Assembly: GCA_028825345.1 (NCBI GenBank)
Contig: JAPKAJ010000008.1
Location: 1-20,415, forward strand
Origin: Arenicellales bacterium
GTDB taxonomy: Bacteria > Pseudomonadota > Gammaproteobacteria > Arenicellales > UBA868
Reading direction: 5' to 3'
Length of the DNA: 20,415 nt
Part shown: positions 6,536 to 15,830 of the stretch, piece after piece
How positions within the stretch are numbered: position 1 is the first letter of the stretch
How the letters are laid out: every line of letters starts with the position of its first letter
Position numbers and translations under genes: made by a program
Notes under the pieces: model-generated
The model's database searches: none
Told to the model about the DNA's origin: nothing
What the model saw: only the letters and a program-made list of their open reading frames with translations

Positions 6536-8488
6536 TCAGTTGGCCAGATCCGCCACGTTGGCGAAAAGCTCCAGTGCTTCGGGGTTGGCCAGTGCCTCGC
6601 GGTTGACGACCGGTTCGCCGTGAACCATTTTTCGCACAGCCAGCTCGACGATCTTGCCGCTCTTGGTGCGTGGGATATCGCTGACCTGGATCACCTTTGC
6701 TGGGACATGACGCGGCGTGGTGTTATTGCGTATCTCGGTGCAGATATGGCCACGCAATTCATCATCCAGCACCTCACCGGCGCGCAAACGTACAAACAAC
6801 ACGATACGCACATCTCCCGCCCACTGCTGGCCGATCACCAGGCTCTCAACCACTTGCTCGATCCGCTCCGCTTGGCGATAAATCTCGGCGGTACCGATAC
6901 GAACCCCGCCAGGATTCAAAACAGCATCTGAACGACCATATACAATGATGCCGCCGTGCTCGGTAGTCGCAACATAGTCGCCATGGCACCATACCCCCTC
7001 AAATTTCTCAAAATATGCCGCGTGGTAGCGGGTATCGTGCGGATCATTCCAAAAGCCAATGGGCGTTGACGGAAAAGCGTTGGCGCAAGTCAGTTCACCT
7101 TTCTCACCTGACCCCAGAAGCGAGCCATCATCGCCACGCACTTCGATTTGCATTCCTAGTAATGGACATTGAATTTCACCACGCCACACCGGGAGGTTGG
7201 GATTTCCGCCGACAAAACAACCCAAGATATCGGTGCCGCCAGAAATAGAAGACAAACAGACGCTATCACTGACTGATGCGTAAACATAGTCAAAGCCCTC
7301 GGCCATCAGTGGTGATCCGGTGGAAAGCAGAGTGCGGGCACTAGACAGATCATGAGTTTCGCGCGGACACAGGCCCGCCTTGGCAATGGCATCAATGAAC
7401 TTGGCCGAGGTTCCCACGATGTTGATTTCCTCCTGCTCAACAAAATCGAAAATGACGTTTCCGTCCGGGTAAAAAGGAGAGCCGTCATACAACGCCAGCG
7501 TAGCCCCGCTGGCCAGTCCGGATACCAGCCAGTTCCACATCATCCAACCGCAGGTCGTGAAATAAAAAAGCCGATCATCGGGGCGCAATCCTACGTGCAA
7601 CTGCTGCTCCTTGAGGTGCTGCAACAAAGACCCGCCAGCACCGTGGACAATACACTTGGGCACACCGGTGGTTCCTGACGAATACATGATGTAAAGCGGG
7701 TGGTCAAAGGGCAGATCGACAAAATCGATCTCCTCCTCGGAAGAGCTGAACTCATCGACTGACACCGCCCCGGTTATCTGTGACAGATCAGGATCATTCG
7801 AGAAAAAAGGCACGACCACGGTGTGCTCCAGTGACGGCAGGCCTTGTTGAATCTTACGCAACTTCTCCAAAGAGTCATGCGCCTTGCCGTTATAGAAGTA
7901 ACCATCCGCGCTGAACAGTACTCGGGGCGTGATCTGGCCAAATCGGTCCAGTACGCCCTGCACGCCGAAATCCGGTGAACAAGATGACCATGTCGCGCCC
8001 ACGGACGCCGTCGCCAGCATGGCGCTGACCGTTTCGGGCATGTTGGGCATAAAACCACAGACCCGATCTCCTGGCCCTATGCCGGCCTGGCGGAGTGTGC
8101 CAGCAAGTCCTGCCACCTGCCGATACAACTCGGCATAACTCAGCGTACGTTTTATTTTGTCTTCTGAACGAAAAATCAGCGCCGGCGCGTCATCGCGACG
8201 ACGCAGCAGGTTGCGGGCGAAATTCAGACGAACATTGGGAAACCAGCGTGCCCCGGGCAACCACTTGGGATTTTCGACTACTGGATCAATCTTGCCAGAG
8301 GCAATCACACCAGCCATTTCCCAGACGCTGGCCCAGAACTCACCGGGCTCGCTGACCGACCACTGATGCAGCGCTGGGTAGTTATCGAATACCCGACCCC
8401 AGCGTAATGCCGCATCGCGGGCAAAAGCTGTCATGTTGCTGCCGGCAATCTGCTCGGAGGTAGGCCGCCATAGCGGCTGGTCGATCAT
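6536..8488 (-). CDS. aacS: Acetoacetyl-CoA synthetase
   Basis: 650 aa, the usual length. It activates acetoacetate with ATP and CoA to acetoacetyl-CoA, AMP and pyrophosphate in the cytoplasm. The ANL-superfamily landmarks are all present: the ATP loop YSSGTTGVPK (about residues 268-277), the GGTDILGCFVGG block, YGRSDAVLNPGGVRIGTAE at the hinge, and PRTKSGK near residue 610 with the adenylation Lys. The N-terminal domain (LWRPTSEQI, then NPKWLPGARWFPNVRLNFARN) is of the acetoacetyl-CoA/acetyl-CoA synthetase type; the acetoacetate-specific assignment rests on overall resemblance to AacS. GGGAG is 6 nt before the ATG at 8488. It is divergent from the glutamate dehydrogenase gene across a 193-base region, and may be co-regulated with it in ketone-body and amino-acid use. 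Confidence 0.93.
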   Translation of the reverse strand: MIDQPLWRPTSEQIAGSNMTAFARDAALRWGRVFDNYPALHQWSVSEPGEFWASVWEMAGVIASGKIDPVVENPKWLPGARWFPNVRLNFARNLLRRRDDAPALIFRSEDKIKRTLSYAELYRQVAGLAGTLRQAGIGPGDRVCGFMPNMPETVSAMLATASVGATWSSCSPDFGVQGVLDRFGQITPRVLFSADGYFYNGKAHDSLEKLRKIQQGLPSLEHTVVVPFFSNDPDLSQITGAVSVDEFSSSEEEIDFVDLPFDHPLYIMYSSGTTGVPKCIVHGAGGSLLQHLKEQQLHVGLRPDDRLFYFTTCGWMMWNWLVSGLASGATLALYDGSPFYPDGNVIFDFVEQEEINIVGTSAKFIDAIAKAGLCPRETHDLSSARTLLSTGSPLMAEGFDYVYASVSDSVCLSSISGGTDILGCFVGGNPNLPVWRGEIQCPLLGMQIEVRGDDGSLLGSGEKGELTCANAFPSTPIGFWNDPHDTRYHAAYFEKFEGVWCHGDYVATTEHGGIIVYGRSDAVLNPGGVRIGTAEIYRQAERIEQVVESLVIGQQWAGDVRIVLFVRLRAGEVLDDELRGHICTEIRNNTTPRHVPAKVIQVSDIPRTKSGKIVELAVRKMVHGEPVVNREALANPEALELFANVADLAN

Positions 8489-8525
8489 AATTTACTCCCA
8501 TTAAATGTGGTGCCTGAAAGGCCAG

Positions 8526-8538
8526 CAGATATTATCTG
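8526..8538. promoter_or_regulatory. Perfect 13-bp palindrome in the aacS-gdhB divergent region
   Basis: CAGATA-T-TATCTG is a perfect inverted repeat 38 nt upstream of the aacS start. A second, weaker one, GGAAT-8 nt-ATTCC (8617-8634), lies 48 nt before the glutamate dehydrogenase start. Either could be an operator; I cannot name a regulator. Confidence 0.35.
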
Positions 8539-8667
8539 TGCCTTAGCGCGGCTATGGCCTTTGAATGCAACCGTATCCGTTCACATCAATCTCGTCAAAA
8601 CAATTTAACCCTTCTTGGAATTCACGTATATTCCGACCTGCTTGCCCCCCTTGCAACAAAGGGCCGT

Positions 8668-8672
8668 GGAGG
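8668..8672 (+). promoter_or_regulatory. Ribosome binding site deciding the glutamate dehydrogenase start
   Basis: GGAGG, 9 nt before the ATG at 8682. The frame is open back to an ATG at 8565, but that one lacks such a site and would add 39 residues of low-complexity, Pro/Cys-rich sequence unlike the rest of the protein. Confidence 0.6.
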
Positions 8673-8681
8673 CCTCACCAG

Positions 8682-11600
8682 ATGTCAGTCACACCGCATT
8701 TCACACTCGATAAGCTGATCCAACAGCTATCCGATCTTGCGCGGGAAAGACTTCCAGCGACACAGGTCGAGCGCGCAAGGTCCTTTTTCAAAGCCTATTA
8801 CCACCGAGTACCCACCGAGGATCTGGAACAGGCCCCCTTGGACGACCTTTACGGGGCAGCCCTGGCTCACCTTAAGTTTGCACAGCGCCGAGTAGCTGGG
8901 AACGCCTGCCTGCGTATCTACAACCCCACGACCGAAGTTCACGGCTGGCAGACGCGGCACAGTGTGGTCGAGATTGTCGTTGATGACATGGCCTTTTTGG
9001 TCGATTCCATCCGCATGGCCCTGAACCGACTGGGTCATACCATTCATCTGACAGTTCATCCCGTGATCAGCGTCGAGCGTGATCCCGATGGCACCATGGT
9101 AGGTCTGAATAATCAGGACGAAGAAGCCTGTAAAGAATCGTTTTTGTCTTTTCAGCTCAGCCACCAGACTACCCCGGAGCGTCTCGAGGCAATCACGCAG
9201 GAAATTAACCGCGTCCTCGCCGAGGTCCGAGCCGCTGATACCGACTGGGAAGCCATGCGTGATCTGGCTTTGGCGACCGCCGAGGGTATCAATCCCGATC
9301 ACACGCCGCTGGATCCGGAATCCGCTGGCGAAGTGGCTGCCCTTTGCCACTGGATTGCAGATGATCACTTTACTTTCCTTGGGGCCGTTGAATTTGACGC
9401 CCTGGCAGGCGAAGAACCGTCATTGGTCGCGCGGGCGGACTCGGCACTGGGCATCTTGCGCCCACAACCCACCTCAGACTTAAGCCAACGCCTTCTGGCA
9501 CTGCCTTCAGAACTGCCAGGATATCTTGACGAATCCGACCCGTTACTCCTTGCCAAATCCAGCAAACGGTCGCTCGTACACCGTCCTGCTTACATGGACT
9601 TGATCGCGGTACGGCATTTTGATGCAAAGGGCCAGATAACCGGTGAGACCTGCCTGCTGGGCCTTTTTTCTGCAGCTGCCTACACTCACAGCGTAGCTGA
9701 TGTGCCTGTTCTGCGGCTCAAACTTAAGCACGTGCTACTGCGCAGCGGGCTTCCCGAAAACGGACATGGCATTAAGGTATTACAGAATCTCGTTGAAAGT
9801 TACCCGCGAGATGACCTGTTCCAGATCGGTGATGAAGAACTGTACTCGATCACTATCGGAATGCTCGAACTACAGGAGCGTCAACGTACCCGCCTGTTTC
9901 AACACCGTGACCGTTTCGGACGCTTTTATTCCTGTCTGGTTTTTGTTCCGCGTGACCGGTTCAACAGCGATCTGCGGCAGAAAATAGGAAGCATTCTTCT
10001 GCAAGCCTATGCTGGCCACACACTTCAGTTCGATGTGCATTTTTCCGACTCAGTGCTGGCACGAATACATTACCTGATTAGCGTCGATCCCGAGGGTGCG
10101 CTCTCGCCAGACACTGTGGCGCTCGAGCAACGCATAGCGCAAGCCGCGCGGTCATGGCGAGAAGACTTGCACTCATCGCTCGAAACCGAATATGGACGGG
10201 AGGCTGCCCTGGCTCGCTTCGAAACCTGGGGCGATGGCTTTCCAACCGCTTATCAGGAAGAGTTCACTCCCCAGCACGGGGCCTGTGATCTGGAACAGAT
10301 TGTCGCTGCCGAGCAAAGCTCGCAGTTGGGTATTGAACTGTATCGCGAGCGCGACAGTCAGGCCAATCGCGCACAGCTCAAGCTTTATTCTCCAGGCGCC
10401 GCGGCTGTCCTCTCGGATGTTCTGCCGGTCATCGAGAATATGGGTCTTCGTGTTTTATCTGAACGCCCCTACCGGATAACAAGCCAGGAAGGTGCACTGG
10501 TTTTCCTGCATGTGTTTGATCTGGAAGACCGTGACCGCAGCGACATTGATGTCGATAACGGCAAACATCATTTTGAAACTGTGTTCCAACGGGTCTGGTC
10601 TCGTCAGGCAGACAACGACGGCTTCAACCGGCTGGTGCTGCGTGCGGGTCTCGACTGGAAAGAGACCACGTTATTACGCGCAGCCTATCGCTACCTGAGG
10701 CAACTGCGTTTTCGGTACAGCCAGGATTACGTGATTGAGACCCTAGCAGGCAACCCGCATATGGCCATCCGGGTCATCCGACTGTTTCACGCCCGCTTTG
10801 ATCCAGATCTGGCCGGTGATCGCACCGAAACAGTACAGAACATAAGAGATGAAATCGCGGCTGGGCTTGAACGGGTTACCAATCTAGACGAAGACCGTAT
10901 TCTCTTTGCTTTCGTTAATCTTATAGAGTCGATGCTTCGAACCAGCTATTTTCAAGACCATCACCGCGAGCAACCGGGGCGACTCTCGTTCAAGATCGAC
11001 TGTAGCGCAATTACCCGCATGCCCCGGCCACGGCCGATGGCAGAGATCTTCGTCTACTCATCCCGGGTCGAGGCGATCCACCTGCGTGGCGGTAAAGTGG
11101 CCCGGGGTGGCCTGCGCTGGTCCGATCGCCCGGAAGATTTTCGCACCGAAGTCCTGGGGCTTGTCAAAGCACAGATCGCCAAGAACGCTGTCATTATCCC
11201 GGTCGGCTCCAAAGGCGGGTTTATTGCGCGGCGCCTGTCCGAACTCGAACCCGATGAGCGCGGCGATGAAGTACGCTCTTGCTACCAGACTTTCATCCGC
11301 GGCCTGCTCGATCTGACAGATAATCGCCGTGGCGATTCTGTCATTTCACCGCCCCGCGTTGTGCGCTACGACGAAGATGATCCCTACCTGGTCGTTGCCG
11401 CCGATAAGGGAACAGCAACGTTCTCGGATCTTGCCAACGACGTGGCAGCTGAATACGATTACTGGCTGGGCGATGCCTTTGCTTCGGGAGGCAAGACTGG
11501 CTACGACCACAAGGCCATGGGCATCACTGCCCGTGGTGCGTGGGAATCAGTCAAGCGCTTGTTCCGCGATCTGGATATTGATACCCAGGCGCAACCTTTT

Positions 11601-13499
11601 ACCGTTCTGGGTATTGGCGACATGTCCGGAGATGTATTCGGTAACGGCATGCTGCTTTCCCCTCATATCCACCTGATCGGCGCTTTCAACCACGAGCATA
11701 TTTTCATTGATCCACATCCGGATTCCAAAGTCTCGTTCAAAGAGCGCAAACGACTGTTTCGAATGCCCCGCTCCACGTGGGCTGATTACGACCTGACGAA
11801 ACTCTCAACCGGAGGCGGCATATGGCCACGTACCGCCAAGTCGATCGAGTTAACTGAGCCTGCCCGTAAGGCGTTAGGCATTGGTGCGCAACAACTCAGT
11901 CCAACCGAGTTGATACACGAGATGATAAAAAGCCCGGCTGATCTGCTGTTTAACGGCGGCATCGGAACCTACATCAAAGCGTCGACCGAAAGTCATGAAT
12001 CGGTCGGCGATCGGGTCAATGACGCATTGCGGGTTGATGCCTCACAGTTGCGCTGCCGCGTCATTGGCGAGGGGGGGAATCTCGGACTCACTCAACTGGG
12101 CCGAATTGAATTCAGTCGTCGCGGAGGTCTATGCCACACCGATGCAATTGATAACTCCGCCGGGGTCGATACCTCCGATCATGAAGTGAACATTAAGATT
12201 CTTCTGGGCGCGGCTGTCGAAGCGCATGAGATTGATATGGATGAGCGCAACACCCTGCTGGAGGCAATGACCGAAGAGGTTGCGCTTCTGGTGTTACGCA
12301 ACAACTATGCACAAACCCAGGCACTGGCATTGGCTGTAGACCGGGCGCCGAGCCTGATTCACCACCACAGCCGGGCCATGCGCCAACTCGAGCGCAGTTA
12401 CGGACTCGACCGGGAACTGGAACACCTGCCCGGAGATGAAGAGATTGCCGAACGTATTTCCCGAGGCCAAGGCCTTACGCGGCCTGAACTGGCGGTACTG
12501 TTAGCCCACAGCAAGATCTCGACCTACCAACTCCTGCTTGAGTCGGACGTGCCTGAAGATCCCTTCCTCGGTGAAGACCTGCAACGCTATTTTCCCCAAG
12601 CCTTGAGCCCACGCTTTGACCGCTTCATGGTGCCCCACCGCCTGCGCCGGGAAATCATCGCAACCCACGTGACAAACAGCATGATCAATCGTGTCGGATC
12701 GGGCTTCACGTTGAGAATGAACGAACTGACGGGCGGTCTTCCAGCGGACACGGCGCGGGCATACGCTGCGGTACGCGAAATCTTCCGGCTACGTGAGTTG
12801 TGGCGCGAAATTGAGGGGCTGGATCATCAGGTCGCCTCGAAAACACAAAAAGAACTTATGCATGAGACTCGCCAACTGCTTGAGCGTGCCACCGCCTGGA
12901 TGTTACGCCATCGGCAGCGGCCAATTGATATTGCTGCAACGGTGGCCGAATTTCGCGGTGGGGTAGATAAACTTCGCCGCAGTTTTCCCCGGGCGCTAGC
13001 CGCTTCAAACCGCCTGACGCAAAAACGCCGGGTACGCCGCTATTTGAATGCAAACGTGCCGGCGACACTGGCCAACCACGTCGCAGCTCTGGCTGCTCTC
13101 ACCAGCGCCCTGGACATCACCGATGTGGCCAACAGTCGTGAGCATGATATCGCCCAGGTCGCGACGGTCTATTTCGATACCGGTGATCGTCTCGGCTTGC
13201 ACTGGCTTTCCGATCACATTCGTGACCTGCCGATCACTAATCACTGGCACGCCCTTGCCCGCTCAACCCTGCGTTCTGATCTGCATCTCAGCCAGCGAAT
13301 GATCACTGCCGCTATTCTTGATACCGAAGGTGGTCGCGGCAAGGCCGGGGTTCGCCAGTGGGTTGCTATTCACCGCGCTGACACTGAGCGCCTGGCCCAG
13401 ATGATCAACGACCTGCAAAAATCCAGTAATCTGGACTTTGCCATGTTATCGGTGGCGGTCAGTGAAGCGGGTCAGATCTGCTCAGCGCCTTCTCATTAA
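8682..13499 (+). CDS. gdhB: NAD-dependent glutamate dehydrogenase, large (about 180 kDa) type
   Basis: 1605 aa, typical of the large NAD-GDH class (about 1600 aa) first studied in Streptomyces and Pseudomonas. It deaminates L-glutamate to 2-oxoglutarate and ammonium with NAD, mainly a catabolic role. A long N-terminal region (about 1-700, with ACT-like regulatory folds in this family) precedes the catalytic core. The core has RGGLRWSDRPEDFRTE and the AKNAVIIPVGSKGGF substrate Lys block near residues 805-845, then the NAD-binding GIGDMSGDVFGNGM at about 976-989 with FNHEHIFIDPHPD following. About 400 C-terminal residues follow, as in the family. The length and motif order are intact, with no frameshift. 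It is divergent from aacS. An inverted repeat overlaps its stop codon. Confidence 0.95.
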   Translation: MSVTPHFTLDKLIQQLSDLARERLPATQVERARSFFKAYYHRVPTEDLEQAPLDDLYGAALAHLKFAQRRVAGNACLRIYNPTTEVHGWQTRHSVVEIVVDDMAFLVDSIRMALNRLGHTIHLTVHPVISVERDPDGTMVGLNNQDEEACKESFLSFQLSHQTTPERLEAITQEINRVLAEVRAADTDWEAMRDLALATAEGINPDHTPLDPESAGEVAALCHWIADDHFTFLGAVEFDALAGEEPSLVARADSALGILRPQPTSDLSQRLLALPSELPGYLDESDPLLLAKSSKRSLVHRPAYMDLIAVRHFDAKGQITGETCLLGLFSAAAYTHSVADVPVLRLKLKHVLLRSGLPENGHGIKVLQNLVESYPRDDLFQIGDEELYSITIGMLELQERQRTRLFQHRDRFGRFYSCLVFVPRDRFNSDLRQKIGSILLQAYAGHTLQFDVHFSDSVLARIHYLISVDPEGALSPDTVALEQRIAQAARSWREDLHSSLETEYGREAALARFETWGDGFPTAYQEEFTPQHGACDLEQIVAAEQSSQLGIELYRERDSQANRAQLKLYSPGAAAVLSDVLPVIENMGLRVLSERPYRITSQEGALVFLHVFDLEDRDRSDIDVDNGKHHFETVFQRVWSRQADNDGFNRLVLRAGLDWKETTLLRAAYRYLRQLRFRYSQDYVIETLAGNPHMAIRVIRLFHARFDPDLAGDRTETVQNIRDEIAAGLERVTNLDEDRILFAFVNLIESMLRTSYFQDHHREQPGRLSFKIDCSAITRMPRPRPMAEIFVYSSRVEAIHLRGGKVARGGLRWSDRPEDFRTEVLGLVKAQIAKNAVIIPVGSKGGFIARRLSELEPDERGDEVRSCYQTFIRGLLDLTDNRRGDSVISPPRVVRYDEDDPYLVVAADKGTATFSDLANDVAAEYDYWLGDAFASGGKTGYDHKAMGITARGAWESVKRLFRDLDIDTQAQPFTVLGIGDMSGDVFGNGMLLSPHIHLIGAFNHEHIFIDPHPDSKVSFKERKRLFRMPRSTWADYDLTKLSTGGGIWPRTAKSIELTEPARKALGIGAQQLSPTELIHEMIKSPADLLFNGGIGTYIKASTESHESVGDRVNDALRVDASQLRCRVIGEGGNLGLTQLGRIEFSRRGGLCHTDAIDNSAGVDTSDHEVNIKILLGAAVEAHEIDMDERNTLLEAMTEEVALLVLRNNYAQTQALALAVDRAPSLIHHHSRAMRQLERSYGLDRELEHLPGDEEIAERISRGQGLTRPELAVLLAHSKISTYQLLLESDVPEDPFLGEDLQRYFPQALSPRFDRFMVPHRLRREIIATHVTNSMINRVGSGFTLRMNELTGGLPADTARAYAAVREIFRLRELWREIEGLDHQVASKTQKELMHETRQLLERATAWMLRHRQRPIDIAATVAEFRGGVDKLRRSFPRALAASNRLTQKRRVRRYLNANVPATLANHVAALAALTSALDITDVANSREHDIAQVATVYFDTGDRLGLHWLSDHIRDLPITNHWHALARSTLRSDLHLSQRMITAAILDTEGGRGKAGVRQWVAIHRADTERLAQMINDLQKSSNLDFAMLSVAVSEAGQICSAPSH

Positions 13500-13554
13500 G
13501 CCCCGCACGGGTTGAAACTGCTCATGGGATTGATCGCTTGCTCTGCGGGCTTAA
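13496..13554 (+). terminator. Long inverted repeat spanning the gdhB stop codon (possible 3' hairpin)
   Basis: TTAAGCCCCGCA (13496-13507, including the TAA stop) pairs with TGCGGGCTTAA (13544-13554) with one bulged C and a 36-nt loop. It is followed at once by a second AT-rich hairpin, AAAATC-AATTGG-GATTTT (13553-13570). Neither has a clear T run, so this may be a 3'-end stabilising structure or weak terminator. The remainder of the gap to 13707 shows nothing I can name. Confidence 0.35.
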
Positions 13555-13707
13555 AATCAATTGGGATTTTGACGCTAAGATGTTGCTGGGACTTACCAAG
13601 CAATCCAGGCTTGAACTAACTCCATGAACCAAGCTGCATTACTCTTTGTGCTTACTGGATTTTCTAGTGGGCTTAAACCTTGGATGAGTTAAGGGCAATT
13701 ACATAAG

Positions 13708-13986
13708 GTGACAACAGAAACCATAGAGGCTCGCGTATTGCGTGAGATGCGTTTGATATTGACTGAGATCGCTCGCGAGACGGCAGTACATAAAGACGCT
13801 CGCCATGTCCTGTCGAGCGAGACCATCGTTAGGATGCGAGATTGTCTCTCTCTGATTAGCGCCCGGGAAAGGGAATTGAATAAAGCCCGCGGGATTAAAA
13901 TGACGTCTCGACCCAAATTAGGCGGTGAGAAAACTGATTCTGTACGGGTTCAGCTCAGAAAACCCAAACCGGGAATTAAACATTGA
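13708..13986 (+). CDS. Small protein of unknown function upstream of proS
   Basis: 92 aa from a GTG at 13708. The N-terminal 60 residues look like two amphipathic helices (EARVLREMRLILTEIARET and ETIVRMRDCLSLISARERELN) joined by a short loop. The C-terminal 30 residues are basic and low in order (KMTSRPKLGG, VQLRKPKPGIKH). No signal peptide, membrane span or catalytic motif is visible. AAGGG lies 12 nt upstream, which is far; an AAGG also abuts the GTG. The next gene, proS, starts 108 nt downstream on the same strand. I do not recognise a family. The regular helix pattern and composition argue for a real gene, but the evidence is modest. An antisense frame (13918-14196) looks like a shadow. 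Confidence 0.55.
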   Translation: MTTETIEARVLREMRLILTEIARETAVHKDARHVLSSETIVRMRDCLSLISARERELNKARGIKMTSRPKLGGEKTDSVRVQLRKPKPGIKH

Positions 13987-14094
13987 GCAACACGAAACCA
14001 AGAGCCGGGCCTGGACTGGCCATGTCGGAGGGAACATCAGCAAGACAAAACGCATACACTCCATCTTAATAACTGCTAATCCAGCCAACGATTT

Positions 14095-15807
14095 ATGCGC
14101 ACCTCCCGTTTTTTTCTTGCCACACTTAAGGAAATTCCTGCTGACGCCGAGATTATCAGTCACCAACTGATGCTCCGGGCTGGCCTGATCCGTCAAGTGG
14201 CCTCTGGGATTTACAACTGGTTGCCGCTGGGATTGCGTGTCCTAGGTAAAGTTGAATCTGTAGTGCGTGAAGAGATGAATCGGGCCGGTGCCCAGGAAGT
14301 CTTACTGCCCGCCGTGCAGCCCGCCGAGCTGTGGCGTGAATCCGGCCGCTGGGACGACTACGGTCCGGAATTGCTGCGCTTTACCGATCGCCACCAGCGT
14401 GACTTCTGCTTTGGCCCAACCCATGAAGAGGTTATTACGACACTCGCGCGCTCAACAATCCGTAGTTACCGTCAACTGCCGATCAATCTATACCAAGTGC
14501 AAACCAAGTTTCGCGATGAGATTCGGCCGCGCTTTGGGGTGATGCGGTCTCGGGAATTCATCATGAAAGATGCTTACTCCTTCGATCGCGACACCCAAGG
14601 CATGGCCGAAAGTTACCAAACGATGTACGACGCCTATACACGAATCTTTAAACGCCTCGGCCTCGAAACTCAGGCCGTCGAAGCGGACAGCGGAACTATC
14701 GGTGGAAACTTTTCACACGAATTCCATGTTATGGCCGACTCAGGCGAGGATGCGATCGCGCTTTGCTCACCATGTGACTACGCCGCTAACGTCGAGAAAG
14801 TTGATCTCGCGCGGCCGGTTAGCTCGCGTGCGCCGCCCAGCGAAAAAATGAGTGAAGTCGACACCCCAAACCAACACACCATTGCTGATCTTTGTGATTT
14901 TCTCGCAGTGAATACGGAGAAAACCGTGAAAACCCTGGTAGTGCAAGGCGCTTCGGGAACGCCGATTGCCCTCATCCTGCGTGGCGATCACGAACTGAAC
15001 AGTGTCAAAGCCGAATTCCTGGACGAGGTCGCCAAGCCGTTACGGATGGCAAGTGCAGAGGCCATCCATAACGCCACCGGTGCATCCCCGGGTTCAATTG
15101 GGCCTGTGGGCCTGAAAATCCCTATGATTGTCGATCACAGTGCGGGCGTGCTCACAGATTTTATCTGCGGTGCCAATCGCGACGATGTTCACCTTACCGG
15201 CGTCAACTGGGGGCGCGACCTGCCTGAGCCTACAACCCAGGATATTCGCCAAGCCGTCAGTGGCGATCCGTGCCCAATCGATTCCAAAAAAGAAATCCAG
15301 GTACGCCGGGGAATCGAGGTAGGCCACGTGTTTCAATTGGGCACCAAGTACAGCGAGGCGCTGGATGCGACCTACCTTGATGCCAACGGCCGCAATCAAC
15401 CGCTGTATATGGGCTGTTACGGAATTGGCATTACCCGGATCGTTGCTGCCGCCATTGAACAGAATCACGACGACAACGGCATTGTCTGGCCGCCACCCCT
15501 GGCACCTTTTGATGTGTGCATTGTGCCGATCGGACTCAAAAAATCGCCAAAGGTCGCGCAGGTCGTAGAGGAGCTTTATAAAGAACTTGTCGACGCCGGT
15601 TTCGAAGTGCTACTGGACGATCGCGAAGAACGCCCGGGAGTCATGTTCTCAGAAATGGACTTGATTGGCATTCCACACCGCATCGTTGTGGGGGAACGTG
15701 GCCTGACCAATGGGTCGGTGGAATACCGCAACCGGGCCAGCGGTGAATCTGCAGATTATCCCCTAGGCGAGTTGGTCACTACCTTGCAAACTATTGCATC
15801 ACTATAA
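14095..15807 (+). CDS. proS: Prolyl-tRNA synthetase (bacterial type with editing domain)
   Basis: 570 aa, matching E. coli ProRS (572 aa). It charges tRNA-Pro with proline in the cytoplasm. The start MRTSRFFLATLKE is at the family's normal N-terminus. Class II motif 1 region (LIRQVASGIYNWLPLG), motif 2 (FRDEIRPRFGVMRSREFIMKDAYSF) and motif 3 (YMGCYGIGITRIVAAAIEQ) are all present. Between motifs 2 and 3 is the YbaK-like insertion that removes mischarged alanine, with its Lys in TEKTVKTLVV and a GASPGSIGPVG loop. The C-terminal anticodon-binding domain begins near PFDVCIVPIG. No Shine-Dalgarno is evident before the ATG at 14095. It is convergent with the membrane fusion protein gene, 23 bases apart. 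Confidence 0.97.
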   Translation: MRTSRFFLATLKEIPADAEIISHQLMLRAGLIRQVASGIYNWLPLGLRVLGKVESVVREEMNRAGAQEVLLPAVQPAELWRESGRWDDYGPELLRFTDRHQRDFCFGPTHEEVITTLARSTIRSYRQLPINLYQVQTKFRDEIRPRFGVMRSREFIMKDAYSFDRDTQGMAESYQTMYDAYTRIFKRLGLETQAVEADSGTIGGNFSHEFHVMADSGEDAIALCSPCDYAANVEKVDLARPVSSRAPPSEKMSEVDTPNQHTIADLCDFLAVNTEKTVKTLVVQGASGTPIALILRGDHELNSVKAEFLDEVAKPLRMASAEAIHNATGASPGSIGPVGLKIPMIVDHSAGVLTDFICGANRDDVHLTGVNWGRDLPEPTTQDIRQAVSGDPCPIDSKKEIQVRRGIEVGHVFQLGTKYSEALDATYLDANGRNQPLYMGCYGIGITRIVAAAIEQNHDDNGIVWPPPLAPFDVCIVPIGLKKSPKVAQVVEELYKELVDAGFEVLLDDREERPGVMFSEMDLIGIPHRIVVGERGLTNGSVEYRNRASGESADYPLGELVTTLQTIASL

Positions 15808-15830
15808 GGGTTGCTCTCAGGGACTCTTGC

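Noticed and set aside
8727..9368. 213-codon minus-strand frame opposite the glutamate dehydrogenase N-terminus
   Set aside because: No recognisable motif or ribosome site; the plus strand encodes an uninterrupted 1605-residue enzyme through this stretch.
13571..13707. A possible small RNA in the gap after gdhB
   Set aside because: No promoter plus terminator pair could be recognised; only scattered weak dyads.
13918..14196. 92-codon minus-strand frame between the small ORF and proS
   Set aside because: Overlaps the proS N-terminus, which is certain, and the end of the small ORF; no ribosome site and no domain.
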